From assembly GCA_003243445.1 (NCBI GenBank), contig QFQQ01000026.1, positions 20,280 to 84,279 of the forward strand: a stretch of DNA of 64,000 nt. The letters are read 5' to 3'. The notes below the pieces were generated by a model. That model saw only the letters and a list, made by a program, of their open reading frames with translations. It had not been told where the DNA came from and searched no databases. The translations under genes and the position numbers were made by a program. Below are positions 42,789-51,343 of the stretch, piece after piece (position 1 is the stretch's first letter; the number at the start of each line of letters is the position of its first letter). The stretch is from Citrobacter freundii (GTDB taxonomy: Bacteria; Bacteroidota; Bacteroidia; Chitinophagales; Chitinophagaceae).

Positions 42789-43036
42789 TGTTTCAGGTTT
42801 GAGAGGCTCTTGGAGTTCCAGAGGTTCCATAGGTTTCAAAGGTTCCATAGGTTTCAAAGGTTCCATAGGTTTCAGAGGTTGCTACCGCGATCTCAAACCT
42901 GCTATCATTTACGGACTGGGGATTTATAACAGGCCTATAAATGATAAATCTGATAGTCTGTTACAAAGTATTTCCGAAGTGCAGGAGCAACCTCTTGAAC
43001 TTCTGAAACCCCTGGAACTTCTGGAACCTCGCAAAC
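42789..43036. repeat. Longest GTTYCANNG inverted-arm element, divergent araC-phyH gap
   Basis: The left arm (42789-42881) has about ten 9-bp words, including three exact repeats of GGTTCCATAGGTTTCAAA. The right arm (42984-43036) has about five inverted words. Both arms end inward with GGTTGCTMC. The 100-bp loop carries no recognisable gene. Confidence 0.85.
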
Positions 43037-43109
43037 CACTGCCGCTAACAACGCTTGTATAAAATAGTACTGCCATATAATATTGAAATATTTCCTGAAG
43101 ATACAATAC

Positions 43110-43117
43110 TAGTTTTG
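43110..43117 (+). promoter_or_regulatory. -7 box before the first PhyH gene
   Basis: TAGTTTTG matches TAnnTTTG, 21 bp before the start codon at 43139. No clear TTTG -33 box is present, which may mean activator-dependent transcription. Confidence 0.45.
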
Positions 43118-43138
43118 GAATAATCAAAAACATTCGTC

Positions 43139-43900
43139 ATGAACATTACACAGGATCAGGTAGATTTTTTTAATAAGAATGGTTATGTGGTGATCGAAAA
43201 CATTCTTTCCGCTGATGAAGTGGGGCACTACCGTTCAGTATATGAGCAGTTCCTGGATAATAAGATCGATGCATCCAGGTTCCGTTCGGACCTCGGTGGA
43301 TTTGCAGAAGGTGATAAACCTGCGCAGGCGAAGGAGCGGATCACGCAGATCATGTTGCCGTCAAGGTTGATGCCTGAGCTGCTGGATGAAGCTCTTCACC
43401 AAAAAACGAAAACGATTGCGCAACAGTTGCTTGGTGGCGATATGGAGCTGGATTTTGATATGCTGATTGATAAGGCACCGCATTCCAATACGCCAACTCC
43501 CTGGCACCAGGACTGTGCCTATTGGATCAGTATGCCTGATATCAGGGCTGCAAGTTGTTGGGTAGCACTGGATGATGCGGAGAAAGATAATGGTTGTATG
43601 TGGTACGTACCCGGTTCTCATCTGTTACCGGTCAGGGCGCATCATCCAGCGGGTAAAGGTGGAGGCGCACTGGAATGTGAAGCGCAGGAATCGGAAGGTC
43701 TGGCCATTGAGATCAAAGCAGGCTCATGCGTATGGCACCATGGCGGCACGCTGCATTACAGCAGGGGAAACAGCACCGGTAAAAGACGCCGCGCGTTCAT
43801 CAACAACTTCCGTCCGGAAGCGATGATCCGGTTTGAAAGGGAACGCGGCTTTGATCATACCGGCGAGCGCGACGTAAGGAATAATGAGGCAAAAAATTAA
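43139..43900 (+). CDS. Phytanoyl-CoA dioxygenase (PhyH) family Fe(II)/2-oxoglutarate oxygenase
   Basis: Members hydroxylate a small substrate using Fe(II), O2 and 2-oxoglutarate. The 253-residue protein begins with NITQDQVDFFNKNGYVVIEN, shows the Fe-binding HxD in TPWHQDCAYW, the distal His in CVWHHGGTLHYS and the 2-oxoglutarate arginine in KRRRAFINN. The acyl-CoA ligand need not apply in bacteria. It opens the catabolic region, and a second PhyH gene closes it (63033-63941), so a role on a sugar or its derivative is possible. Confidence 0.88.
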   Translation: MNITQDQVDFFNKNGYVVIENILSADEVGHYRSVYEQFLDNKIDASRFRSDLGGFAEGDKPAQAKERITQIMLPSRLMPELLDEALHQKTKTIAQQLLGGDMELDFDMLIDKAPHSNTPTPWHQDCAYWISMPDIRAASCWVALDDAEKDNGCMWYVPGSHLLPVRAHHPAGKGGGALECEAQESEGLAIEIKAGSCVWHHGGTLHYSRGNSTGKRRRAFINNFRPEAMIRFERERGFDHTGERDVRNNEAKN

Positions 43901-43957
43901 TGGTAAATATTTATCGGCACAACATTGTTGCAATCTTCAAGAAGGTTTACGCACAAT

Positions 43958-43993
43958 AATCTATAAAAGTGCTATATTATTTTTATAGATTTG
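43958..43993 (+). promoter_or_regulatory. Palindrome overlapping a -7 box upstream of the LacI gene
   Basis: AATCTATAAAA (43958-43968) and its exact complement (43981-43991) flank 12 bp; the right arm is part of TAGATTTG (43986-43993), a perfect -7 box. It could be an autoregulatory operator or a terminator of the PhyH gene. Confidence 0.5.
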
Positions 43994-44014
43994 TTTAATA
44001 CCATTAAGACCTTT

Positions 44015-45088
44015 ATGAAGAAAAGTACTGACAAATCGGCTGCGGGTGTAAAAGAAATAGCACGGCTGGCCAAAGTATCTATAGCAACGGTGGACAGGGT
44101 GATACACAATAGAGAAGGTGTTTCTGAAAAGACAAAAAACAAGATCCAGGCAATCATTCAGAAGTTGAATTACCAGCCGAATGTACTGGCGAGAAGACTG
44201 GCGCTGGCATCACGCGGAACCATCAGGTTAGCTGTGTTGCTTCCCAATATTTCAAGTGAAACCGAATTCTGGCAGGCACCGCTCGACGGTGTGAACCAGG
44301 CGGAAGCAGAGATCAGGCAATACGGCATAGAGATCGAAAGATATTTCTTTGATCAGAATGATGAGTCTTCCTTTGATAAACAGGTGAAAAAGATCATCCG
44401 TCAAAAGCCAGATGGAATACTCTTTACACCGATCTTCCCTGAAGAATCAATTGTGCTCACGGAAGATTGCAAGAAGAAGAAGATACCATACGTGATGATC
44501 AACTCTGATATACCGGGATATGATTCGCTCTGTTATATAGGTGCAGAGATCTTTCATAGCGGATATCTAGCCGCGCAACTGGTAAATTATTGCGTGGCAG
44601 AAAATGAAAAGGTTCTGGTAGTGAAGATCGCCCGTGAGATCGATAATAACTATGCGATCCTCAGAAAGGAAGATGGATTCAGAGCCTATTTCACTGATAA
44701 CAAGATCCCGAATAAGATACTGACCCTTGATACAAAGCAAACCGATTATTCAGCTGTTGCTCGCAAGCTCGATCAGCTGATCAAAAAGGAAAATGATATC
44801 GGCGCCATATTCGTGACCAACTCCCGTGTATCAGTTGTTGCAAAATATCTGGAGAAAGCAGGCTTGCACAATATCCTGTTGCTTGGATATGATTTTACCA
44901 AGGACAATGTCGATTTCCTGAAAACAGGTTCTATCGACTTCCTGATCTGCGAAAAACCACAGGAGCAGGGATACCGTGGTGTAATGACACTGTTCCAGCA
45001 CCTGGTTTATTCCAACGTTATTGAGAAGAACTACCTTATGCCTATTGATATTATCACAAAAGAGAATTACCAGTTTTACCGTAACTAA
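44015..45088 (+). CDS. LacI-family transcriptional regulator
   Basis: The 357-residue protein has an N-terminal helix-turn-helix (GVKEIARLAKVSIATVDRVI), the hinge helix LARRLALAS and a periplasmic-binding-protein-like effector domain (LAVLLPNISSETEFW, PDGILFTPIFPEES). LacI proteins bind palindromic operators as dimers and release or bind DNA with a sugar ligand. The start ATG at 44015 is chosen over an in-frame TTG at 43991. It stands at the head of the catabolic genes, which makes it the likely local regulator. No Hyb-TCS, SusR or ECF sigma gene is present. Confidence 0.93.
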   Translation: MKKSTDKSAAGVKEIARLAKVSIATVDRVIHNREGVSEKTKNKIQAIIQKLNYQPNVLARRLALASRGTIRLAVLLPNISSETEFWQAPLDGVNQAEAEIRQYGIEIERYFFDQNDESSFDKQVKKIIRQKPDGILFTPIFPEESIVLTEDCKKKKIPYVMINSDIPGYDSLCYIGAEIFHSGYLAAQLVNYCVAENEKVLVVKIAREIDNNYAILRKEDGFRAYFTDNKIPNKILTLDTKQTDYSAVARKLDQLIKKENDIGAIFVTNSRVSVVAKYLEKAGLHNILLLGYDFTKDNVDFLKTGSIDFLICEKPQEQGYRGVMTLFQHLVYSNVIEKNYLMPIDIITKENYQFYRN

Positions 45089-45145
45089 CAGTATAAGCTT
45101 GCTTGACTGTATTGCGGATGAACAGTATCACGAAAAGTCTGATCC

Positions 45146-47059
45146 ATGACCCGTTTGCAATACAGGCAACCATATCACAAAGCGGTTATTTTATTTACAT
45201 ACATTTTTGGTGCTTTCTTGCTAAAGCCCGCTTCTTCATCTTTTGCCCAAACCATTCCGCTAAAAAAGGAATACGGAGAAACCATGATCCGTTTATCTGA
45301 TGCATTGATCAAACGTCAGAAAACAGATACGGCGGACAAGAATTCGGGCGGCATCTGGTGTGAACATTGCCAGGTATGGCATACACGTGCCGCTGAAGCT
45401 GTTTATCCTTTCACCGTTTCATATCTCATTACGAAAAATAAAACCTATCGTGAGGCAGCGTTGAACGCTGCATCCTGGTTATTCAAACAGCAACAACCAA
45501 ACGGAAGCTGGAAAGAAACACCGGAGGAATGGACCGGCACAACCACAGATCAATTGCTGATGCTGTTGCTATCCTTCGAACAACTTTCCAAAGAACTATC
45601 AACTACTGATAAGCAGCAGTGGCTGCGATCTATGCACGCAGCAGCAAACTACCTGGACAGTGTGATGAGGCCGGAGTTTGCCAGTATCAATTACGTGGCA
45701 ACAACTACTGCAACACTGGCAAAAGCCTCTTTCGTATTGAACGAACCTGCCTATCGGGAAAAAGCATTTATGCTTGCCAGGAGAACCGTGAGCAAAATGG
45801 ATGAAGACGGTTTCCTGAACGGTGAAGGTGGAAAAAGTCATGGCAATAAAATGGGTGTTGATCTTGGATACAATATGGAGATGTCATTATGGGGATTAAC
45901 ATTGTATGCAAAGCTCAATAAAGACAATTATGTTCTCGATAAAGTAAAATATGGTTTGAAAAATCATTTGTACTTTATCTACCCTGATGGATCGCTAGAT
46001 GCTTCATGGGGGATCCGTTCAAATAAATGGACGGGATATGGAAGTGCTACTTCAGATGGTTGCCAGGTCTTATTCAGTCTGCTTGCAGATGAAGATCCCA
46101 GGTATGCAACGGCATCGTTCAGAAATCTGCAATTCTTACGCAAGAATTTCGCGGGAGACCTTCTTGGGTACGGATTACAATATGCGGAATTATTCAATAA
46201 GCCTCCCTGCATTTATCCAACTTTTGCCAAAGCAAAAAACCTTGCAATGGCGTATATGTTTGAGAGCAAGGAAAGCAGGACATTACGCCCTATGCCATCG
46301 GATCATGAGCGGTGGGTGAAATATTTTCCAACGCTTGACGTGGTGGAAGTCAGAACAAAAAACTTTATGGCTACGATCACCGGTTATCGCTATACAGACC
46401 AGGCAGCAGGACCGAAAGGTAAATATATGTTCAGACCTGACGGCGGTACGATCAGCCATCTATGGGCAAAAGATCATGGTTTCATGCAGGCTTCGAGTCC
46501 GACGATCTATACAAGGCCGGAACCCATGAGTTTTCCTGAAGCGCCGGGAGTATTGCCATTAACACCAAGAATAGAATACACAGACACGGCAGGTTATTTT
46601 ACAAACCTGTTCGAGTTTGATAGCAGGATCGCAGTCGATTCGGTCAGGCAACAGAAATATATAGTGAATACAGCAGGTGAATTGAAAGATAAGAATTGGC
46701 TCACGGGCGGAGTGGGGTATCGGATGCAATATGAATTCACCGATTCTTCCATGCAAAAAAATATCGAACTGATCTATCATGATGCATGGCCGGTAGTAAG
46801 GATCATTGAGCCTGTTGTTCTCGCAAACGGGATGAAAGTTCAAAGGCAAGATGATAAAACAGCCCTGCTTACCGCCGGAAACAAAAGGTGGGAATTTCAG
46901 TTAATGTCAGGCTCCGCCAAATTGATCGTTGGTGATCGGCCGGAGAATTACTGGACGCCCTATCCCGCATTAAAAGCCTGTGCATTAGTGCTTGAGCTGC
47001 CTGCCGGCAAAGTAGATCAGCCGACAAAGCTTAGTTATCGCCTTCGCGTGCTTAACTAA
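45146..47059 (+). CDS. Secreted alpha/alpha-toroid protein with C-terminal beta-sandwich, putative polysaccharide lyase or glycosidase
   Basis: Not confidently assigned to a family. The 637-residue protein has a signal peptide (KAVILFTYIFGAFLLKPASSSFA, about residues 12-34). Residues 50-350 are rich in paired helices with aromatic turns (GIWCEHCQVWHTRAAEAVYP, ASWLFKQQQPNGSWKETPEE, NKMGVDLGYNMEMSLWGLTL), the pattern of six-hairpin toroids. Residues 400-637 look beta-stranded with DGGTISHLWAKDHGF and VEVRTKNFMATITGYRY, as in heparinase-II/III-like lyases or related hydrolases. Neighbours GH28 and GH105 suggest a uronate-containing target. Function unproven. Confidence 0.75.
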   Translation: MTRLQYRQPYHKAVILFTYIFGAFLLKPASSSFAQTIPLKKEYGETMIRLSDALIKRQKTDTADKNSGGIWCEHCQVWHTRAAEAVYPFTVSYLITKNKTYREAALNAASWLFKQQQPNGSWKETPEEWTGTTTDQLLMLLLSFEQLSKELSTTDKQQWLRSMHAAANYLDSVMRPEFASINYVATTTATLAKASFVLNEPAYREKAFMLARRTVSKMDEDGFLNGEGGKSHGNKMGVDLGYNMEMSLWGLTLYAKLNKDNYVLDKVKYGLKNHLYFIYPDGSLDASWGIRSNKWTGYGSATSDGCQVLFSLLADEDPRYATASFRNLQFLRKNFAGDLLGYGLQYAELFNKPPCIYPTFAKAKNLAMAYMFESKESRTLRPMPSDHERWVKYFPTLDVVEVRTKNFMATITGYRYTDQAAGPKGKYMFRPDGGTISHLWAKDHGFMQASSPTIYTRPEPMSFPEAPGVLPLTPRIEYTDTAGYFTNLFEFDSRIAVDSVRQQKYIVNTAGELKDKNWLTGGVGYRMQYEFTDSSMQKNIELIYHDAWPVVRIIEPVVLANGMKVQRQDDKTALLTAGNKRWEFQLMSGSAKLIVGDRPENYWTPYPALKACALVLELPAGKVDQPTKLSYRLRVLN

Positions 47060-47095
47060 AAAAATGTGAAAGGTTGCTGGATAAATAAAAATCGT

Positions 47096-47124
47096 GTACG
47101 TACCCGGAAAATGTCTTATTTTCG
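47096..47124 (+). promoter_or_regulatory. Candidate promoter/operator shared with 54220
   Basis: GTACGTACCCGGAAAAT (47096-47112), four bases, then TATTTTCG (47117-47124), a near -7 box. A close copy is at 54228-54257. It lies just upstream of the TIM-barrel gene. Confidence 0.4.
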
Positions 47125-47153
47125 GCTGCATCAATTGTTTAACGAAAAGCTGT

Positions 47154-48086
47154 ATGAATATGGAGCCGCTGTCCCGGCGTATTACCTGCGCATATTTATA
47201 TCCGATCACCCTGTACGGTTATCCTCCAGATATCCGTCAAACCGTCGACCATATCCGTGAAATGGCAGAGATGGGCTTCTCTTCTATCGAACTGGAAGGC
47301 ATTGGCGCCGGCAATATCGCTTACCTGTATCATCACCAGGATGAAATAGGAGAGGCCCTGCACAAATATGATCTTGCTCTGCCCGTACTTTGTCTTGTAT
47401 TACCTCAGCTTGGATCGACAGACGCTTCTCTACGAAGAAAAAGTCTTGAGCTGTTTGAGATGGGATGCAAGGTGGCGCAAAAACTCGGCGCTGCCGGTGT
47501 ATTGGACAATGGCCCTCTGCAGCCATTTGAATATCCTGTAGATGCGCCGATCCAGCGGCATTATACAGATGAATTATTGAATCAGTTGCAATTGCCCGCA
47601 GGATTTGAATGGAAGGCATTTCAGCAGGACATTTGTCAGACTTTTAAAAAAGCATGTGATATCGCGGCTGCTCACCACCTGGTGTATCACCTGCATCCCT
47701 GTGAAGGAAGCCTGATCACCACGGCTGATTCATTTATCAATTTCGCCAATGATGTAAATAAGCCTAACCTGTTCTTCAACATGGATACGGCAAATCAGTT
47801 TTTCTTCCGGGATAACCTGCCCTTGAGTCTGCTTCGCCTTGCGGATAAGATCAGTTATATTCATATATCAGACAACCGTGGCAGCAAAGTGGAGCACCTT
47901 GCGGCCGGTGACGGATCGATCCACTGGGACAGCTTCTTTGCGGCACTGAAGGCAGTGAATTACCAGGGAGATTTTGGGATCGATGTGGGCGGCGCTGAAT
48001 CGGGCATTGAGGATCTCAGAGAAGCATACCTGCGTTCCGCATCATGGCTGCAGGACCAACTCAATAAATATTCTTTAAATAAGTAA
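47154..48086 (+). CDS. Sugar-phosphate isomerase/epimerase-like TIM-barrel protein (AP endonuclease 2 fold)
   Basis: The 310-residue protein shows the xylose-isomerase-like TIM barrel: PPDIRQTVDHIREMAEMGFS at the first strand-helix, HLVYHLHPCEGSL (metal ligands on strand 5), LFFNMDTANQFF and GDFGIDVGGAESGI near the end. These enzymes isomerise or epimerise sugars or keto acids, and the substrate is not given by sequence. No signal peptide, so it acts in the cytoplasm. I start at 47154 (a second ATG follows at 47160); earlier in-frame codons lie in the shared promoter motif and have no SD. Its GH28 neighbour starts 9 bp after the stop. Confidence 0.82.
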   Translation: MNMEPLSRRITCAYLYPITLYGYPPDIRQTVDHIREMAEMGFSSIELEGIGAGNIAYLYHHQDEIGEALHKYDLALPVLCLVLPQLGSTDASLRRKSLELFEMGCKVAQKLGAAGVLDNGPLQPFEYPVDAPIQRHYTDELLNQLQLPAGFEWKAFQQDICQTFKKACDIAAAHHLVYHLHPCEGSLITTADSFINFANDVNKPNLFFNMDTANQFFFRDNLPLSLLRLADKISYIHISDNRGSKVEHLAAGDGSIHWDSFFAALKAVNYQGDFGIDVGGAESGIEDLREAYLRSASWLQDQLNKYSLNK

Positions 48087-48095
48087 ATAAAAGAG

Positions 48096-49619
48096 ATGAA
48101 CCGTTTACAGGCTTTTTTCTTTTCCGGCGTTTTCTTCCTGATCGTTGCTAATGCAAAGGCCCAGCAATATGATGTCACTGCATATGGTGCAATCGGCGAT
48201 GGTGTGACCGACAATACCATTGCCATTCAAAAAGCAATTGATGAATGTGCAAAGACCGGTGGCAAAGTTTATTTTCCCGGCGGGAGATTTTTAACGGCCA
48301 CCGTTGTATTGAAATCAAATGTCACACTGCATGTTTCTTCCAACGCAACCGTACTTGGCCACACAGATACAAAGCGATATCCATACCAGGACGCGGGCAT
48401 TCATTTCTATGGTGAAGAATGGGCAAAGCAGGCACTGATCTTTTGCAAAGGACAACAGAATGTCGGCATTGAAGGAACTGGTACGATAGACGGACAGGGC
48501 GGAAGTTTTGTGGTGAATACGATTAAGAAACCGGATCGTTATCGTGATCGTCCTTACCTGCTTTGGTTTGCCGGTTGTAAGAATGTAAAAGTAAAAGAAG
48601 TGAGCCTTCGCAACTCTGCTTTCTGGATGCAGCATTATCTTGGTTGTGAATTTGTAACTATCGACGGAGTGAAGATCTGGAATCACTCCAATAAGAATAA
48701 TGATATGATGGATATCGATGGTTGTAAGAATGTGACCATCTCCAACGTGATCGGTGATTCAGATGATGACGGGATCACTATCAAAAGTACTTCGCCGTTG
48801 ATCTCTGAAAATATTACTATTACTAATTGTGTGGTGAGTAGTCATTGTAATGGCATCAAATTCGGCACCGAATCTACCGGTGGTTTCCGCAATGTAACAG
48901 TCAGCAACTGCGTGATCAAACCTTCCGGCCAAACCGCTACGATCTACGGAAAGCCTGCCGGCATGGGTGGTCTTGCACTGGAGATCGTGGATGGTGGCAT
49001 CATGGAAAATATCACGATCGACAATATCGTCATCGACGGGCCGATGGTGCCGATCTTTATGCGCCTTGGGAACCGCGCGAGGAAATATATGACCACGGCT
49101 TCCGCACCCGGCAAAGGCAGGGTCAGGAATATCAGCCTTTCAAATATCATCGCTACAGGCGCTGATGAGATCGGTTGCTCTATTACTGGTATTGCCAGCG
49201 CTCCTTTGGAAAACGTCACGCTGAGCAATATCCGTTTGGAAACAAAAGGCGGCGATTCACTGGTTGATGTATTTAAACCGGTAATTGAAAAAGAAGAAGA
49301 ATACCCGGAAGGAACGATGTTCGGTAAGCTTCCTTCGTATGGATTTTTTATCCGTCATGTGCGGGAGATAAAAATGTCTGGTATCACGATCCGTACGACA
49401 GGTAAAGAAAGCCGTCCGGGTATTGTTATCAACAATGTTCAGCGTTTTTCATTTGACGGATTGGATGTGCAGACGAATGAGGCTGCAAAAGCAACCGTTT
49501 ATGTTAGCGAAAGCAAAGACGGCTCGTTTACAAACAGCCTGCAGTATTATCCTTACCGGCAATTCCTGGTGAAGGACAAATCTTCTGTCAATATCAATGT
49601 TGATAAGCCAAAGAAATAA
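48096..49619 (+). CDS. Secreted GH28 polygalacturonase-type glycosidase
   Basis: GH28 enzymes cleave alpha-linked galacturonan or rhamnogalacturonan backbones. The 507-residue protein has a signal peptide (FFFSGVFFLIVANAKAQ) and a right-handed beta-helix of about 25-residue coils. Catalytic positions: Asn201-Asn202-Asp203 in the NTD motif, Asp224-Asp225 in SDDDGITIK, and His250 in SSHCNGIKFGTES. The third conserved segment is the variant form IKFGTES rather than RIK, so the target may differ from plain polygalacturonan. GH105 follows directly, making a pectin-type side chain or backbone plausible. Confidence 0.9.
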   Translation: MNRLQAFFFSGVFFLIVANAKAQQYDVTAYGAIGDGVTDNTIAIQKAIDECAKTGGKVYFPGGRFLTATVVLKSNVTLHVSSNATVLGHTDTKRYPYQDAGIHFYGEEWAKQALIFCKGQQNVGIEGTGTIDGQGGSFVVNTIKKPDRYRDRPYLLWFAGCKNVKVKEVSLRNSAFWMQHYLGCEFVTIDGVKIWNHSNKNNDMMDIDGCKNVTISNVIGDSDDDGITIKSTSPLISENITITNCVVSSHCNGIKFGTESTGGFRNVTVSNCVIKPSGQTATIYGKPAGMGGLALEIVDGGIMENITIDNIVIDGPMVPIFMRLGNRARKYMTTASAPGKGRVRNISLSNIIATGADEIGCSITGIASAPLENVTLSNIRLETKGGDSLVDVFKPVIEKEEEYPEGTMFGKLPSYGFFIRHVREIKMSGITIRTTGKESRPGIVINNVQRFSFDGLDVQTNEAAKATVYVSESKDGSFTNSLQYYPYRQFLVKDKSSVNINVDKPKK

Positions 49620-49622
49620 ATA

Positions 49623-51335
49623 ATGATGCGATCGTGCCGCCATATTAAGCCATTTATTTTTGTCATGCTGTTAATGCACTCAGTATTTGTATTGAATGCG
49701 CAGCAGCAGGAAGCCTTGAGTCTTTCAAAAAAGATTGCTGACAAGGTGATGGCTGATACACGCTTTGAATGGAAATGGGTAGTGCAGAAAGAAGAGCTTG
49801 GTATGCAGGTGCTGGACTTCCGTTTTCTTCACCTTCCGGCCCGCGCAAGATCGCTGGCTTTACGTAGCGCGGAAGTGAAGAATGATACAGTCGTCCGTTT
49901 CGGAATCTCATTTGCCGGAAAAATAAAAGTCTGGTTGAATCAAAAACTCTGCTGGGAATATCAGCAGCAGCAATCGGTTAATCCAAAGGAGATCGCTTAC
50001 AACCGGTTTACATTCGATCAGTACTTCACGGCAAGATTGACTAAAGGAAAGAACGAATTCCTTATTGAATTTGAACCATCGTCGTCTGCGGCTACCGTGT
50101 TTCTCCGGCCTGTAACAACAGCTGGCGATCTTGATCTGTCAGCAAATTTTACCACAACTGATTTTCCCCAGTGGTTGTATGCAGGTCCGGTTTCAAAAGA
50201 TCTTCCTGTTTTTCCTCTTCAGCCATACTATCAACATCAAAACGATATGATCAACTGGCAGGCAGCTCCGCAACGGGTATTACCCGAATTGCGGGTTGAC
50301 AGCAACGCAGCTTACCAGCGTGATCCTTATGCGGACTGGCAATATTCACACGGTACATTGATGTGGAGCATACTTGGTCTGCAGCAGGAAACAAAATCGT
50401 CTTCTTATCTCGATTTTATAAAAAAGTATACAAACTTCATTCTTGATCATTTCAATTACCTGCAATGGCAATATGATTCTTTGTATGCATGGCGCGGAAG
50501 CTATCATCGCATCTTCCGTAAAAGCATGCTGGACGATGCTGGAGCTCCTGCTCTTTCTTTTGCCGGATTATACTTGCTGGAAAAGAATGAAGCCGTAGGA
50601 AAATTCCTGCAGCCATTCACCGATTACATTTCTACCAGGCAGGTAAGGCTTGCCGACAGTACATTTTGCAGACCCGAGCCGGAAGAATTTACGATCTGGG
50701 CAGATGATCTTTTTATGAGTGTGCCTTACCTGATCCGTATGTCGAAGGCAACCGGTGAACAACGATATATGGAAGATGCTGTCAGACAGGTATTGCAATT
50801 CAGAAAGTATCTATTGAACAATCAAACCGGTTTATACAAACATGGCTGGTTCAGCAAGACCGGCGAACAATCCGTAGCATATTGGGGACGGGCAAATGGC
50901 TGGGTGGTTTGGGCAACTGCAGAATTGCTTGACTGGCTGCCGGTTTCTCATCCATCATACAGGAAAATACTGGAAGCGTTCAAAGCTCATCTGGCGAGCA
51001 TTGCAAAATACCAGGACACTGACGGATCATGGCACCAGGTATTGACAAGGCCAGATTCATATAAAGAGACGTCCTGTACATCAATGTTTGCTTTGGCTAT
51101 GGCGCGTGGCGTAAGAAAGGGCTGGTTGAATAAATCATTCAAACAGGTCGCATTGAAAGCCTGGTCCTATGTTGCTTCAAGGATTGATGACAATGGTATT
51201 GTTCATGGGATCTGCCGTGGCACAGAGATCGGTTTTGATGAGCAGTTTTATCTTGACCGGAAGACGATCGACAATGACCCGCGTGGCCTTGGTGCGGTGA
51301 TCACTGCTGGTGTTGAAATAGCTAAACTTCAATAA
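49623..51335 (+). CDS. Secreted GH105 (GH88-like) unsaturated uronyl hydrolase
   Basis: GH105 enzymes remove the unsaturated uronic acid left at the non-reducing end by a lyase. The 570-residue protein starts MMRSCRHIKPFIFVMLLM (signal peptide to about residue 28), has an N-terminal beta domain (30-215) and a six-hairpin toroid (216-570) with HGTLMWSILGLQQ, the catalytic aspartate in FTIWADDLFMSV (about residue 360), YWGRANGWVVWA and GTEIGFDEQFYLDRK. It begins 4 bp after the GH28 stop. It implies that a polysaccharide lyase acts first; the toroid proteins at 45146 and 51344 are candidates. Confidence 0.88.
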   Translation: MMRSCRHIKPFIFVMLLMHSVFVLNAQQQEALSLSKKIADKVMADTRFEWKWVVQKEELGMQVLDFRFLHLPARARSLALRSAEVKNDTVVRFGISFAGKIKVWLNQKLCWEYQQQQSVNPKEIAYNRFTFDQYFTARLTKGKNEFLIEFEPSSSAATVFLRPVTTAGDLDLSANFTTTDFPQWLYAGPVSKDLPVFPLQPYYQHQNDMINWQAAPQRVLPELRVDSNAAYQRDPYADWQYSHGTLMWSILGLQQETKSSSYLDFIKKYTNFILDHFNYLQWQYDSLYAWRGSYHRIFRKSMLDDAGAPALSFAGLYLLEKNEAVGKFLQPFTDYISTRQVRLADSTFCRPEPEEFTIWADDLFMSVPYLIRMSKATGEQRYMEDAVRQVLQFRKYLLNNQTGLYKHGWFSKTGEQSVAYWGRANGWVVWATAELLDWLPVSHPSYRKILEAFKAHLASIAKYQDTDGSWHQVLTRPDSYKETSCTSMFALAMARGVRKGWLNKSFKQVALKAWSYVASRIDDNGIVHGICRGTEIGFDEQFYLDRKTIDNDPRGLGAVITAGVEIAKLQ

Positions 51336-51343
51336 AGAAAATT

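Noticed and set aside
42615..43062. Repetitive frames such as EPLKPMEPLKPMEP and GSIGFKGSIGFKGS
   Set aside because: They arise because a 9-bp word keeps frame; the DNA is an inverted repeat element, not a repeat protein gene.
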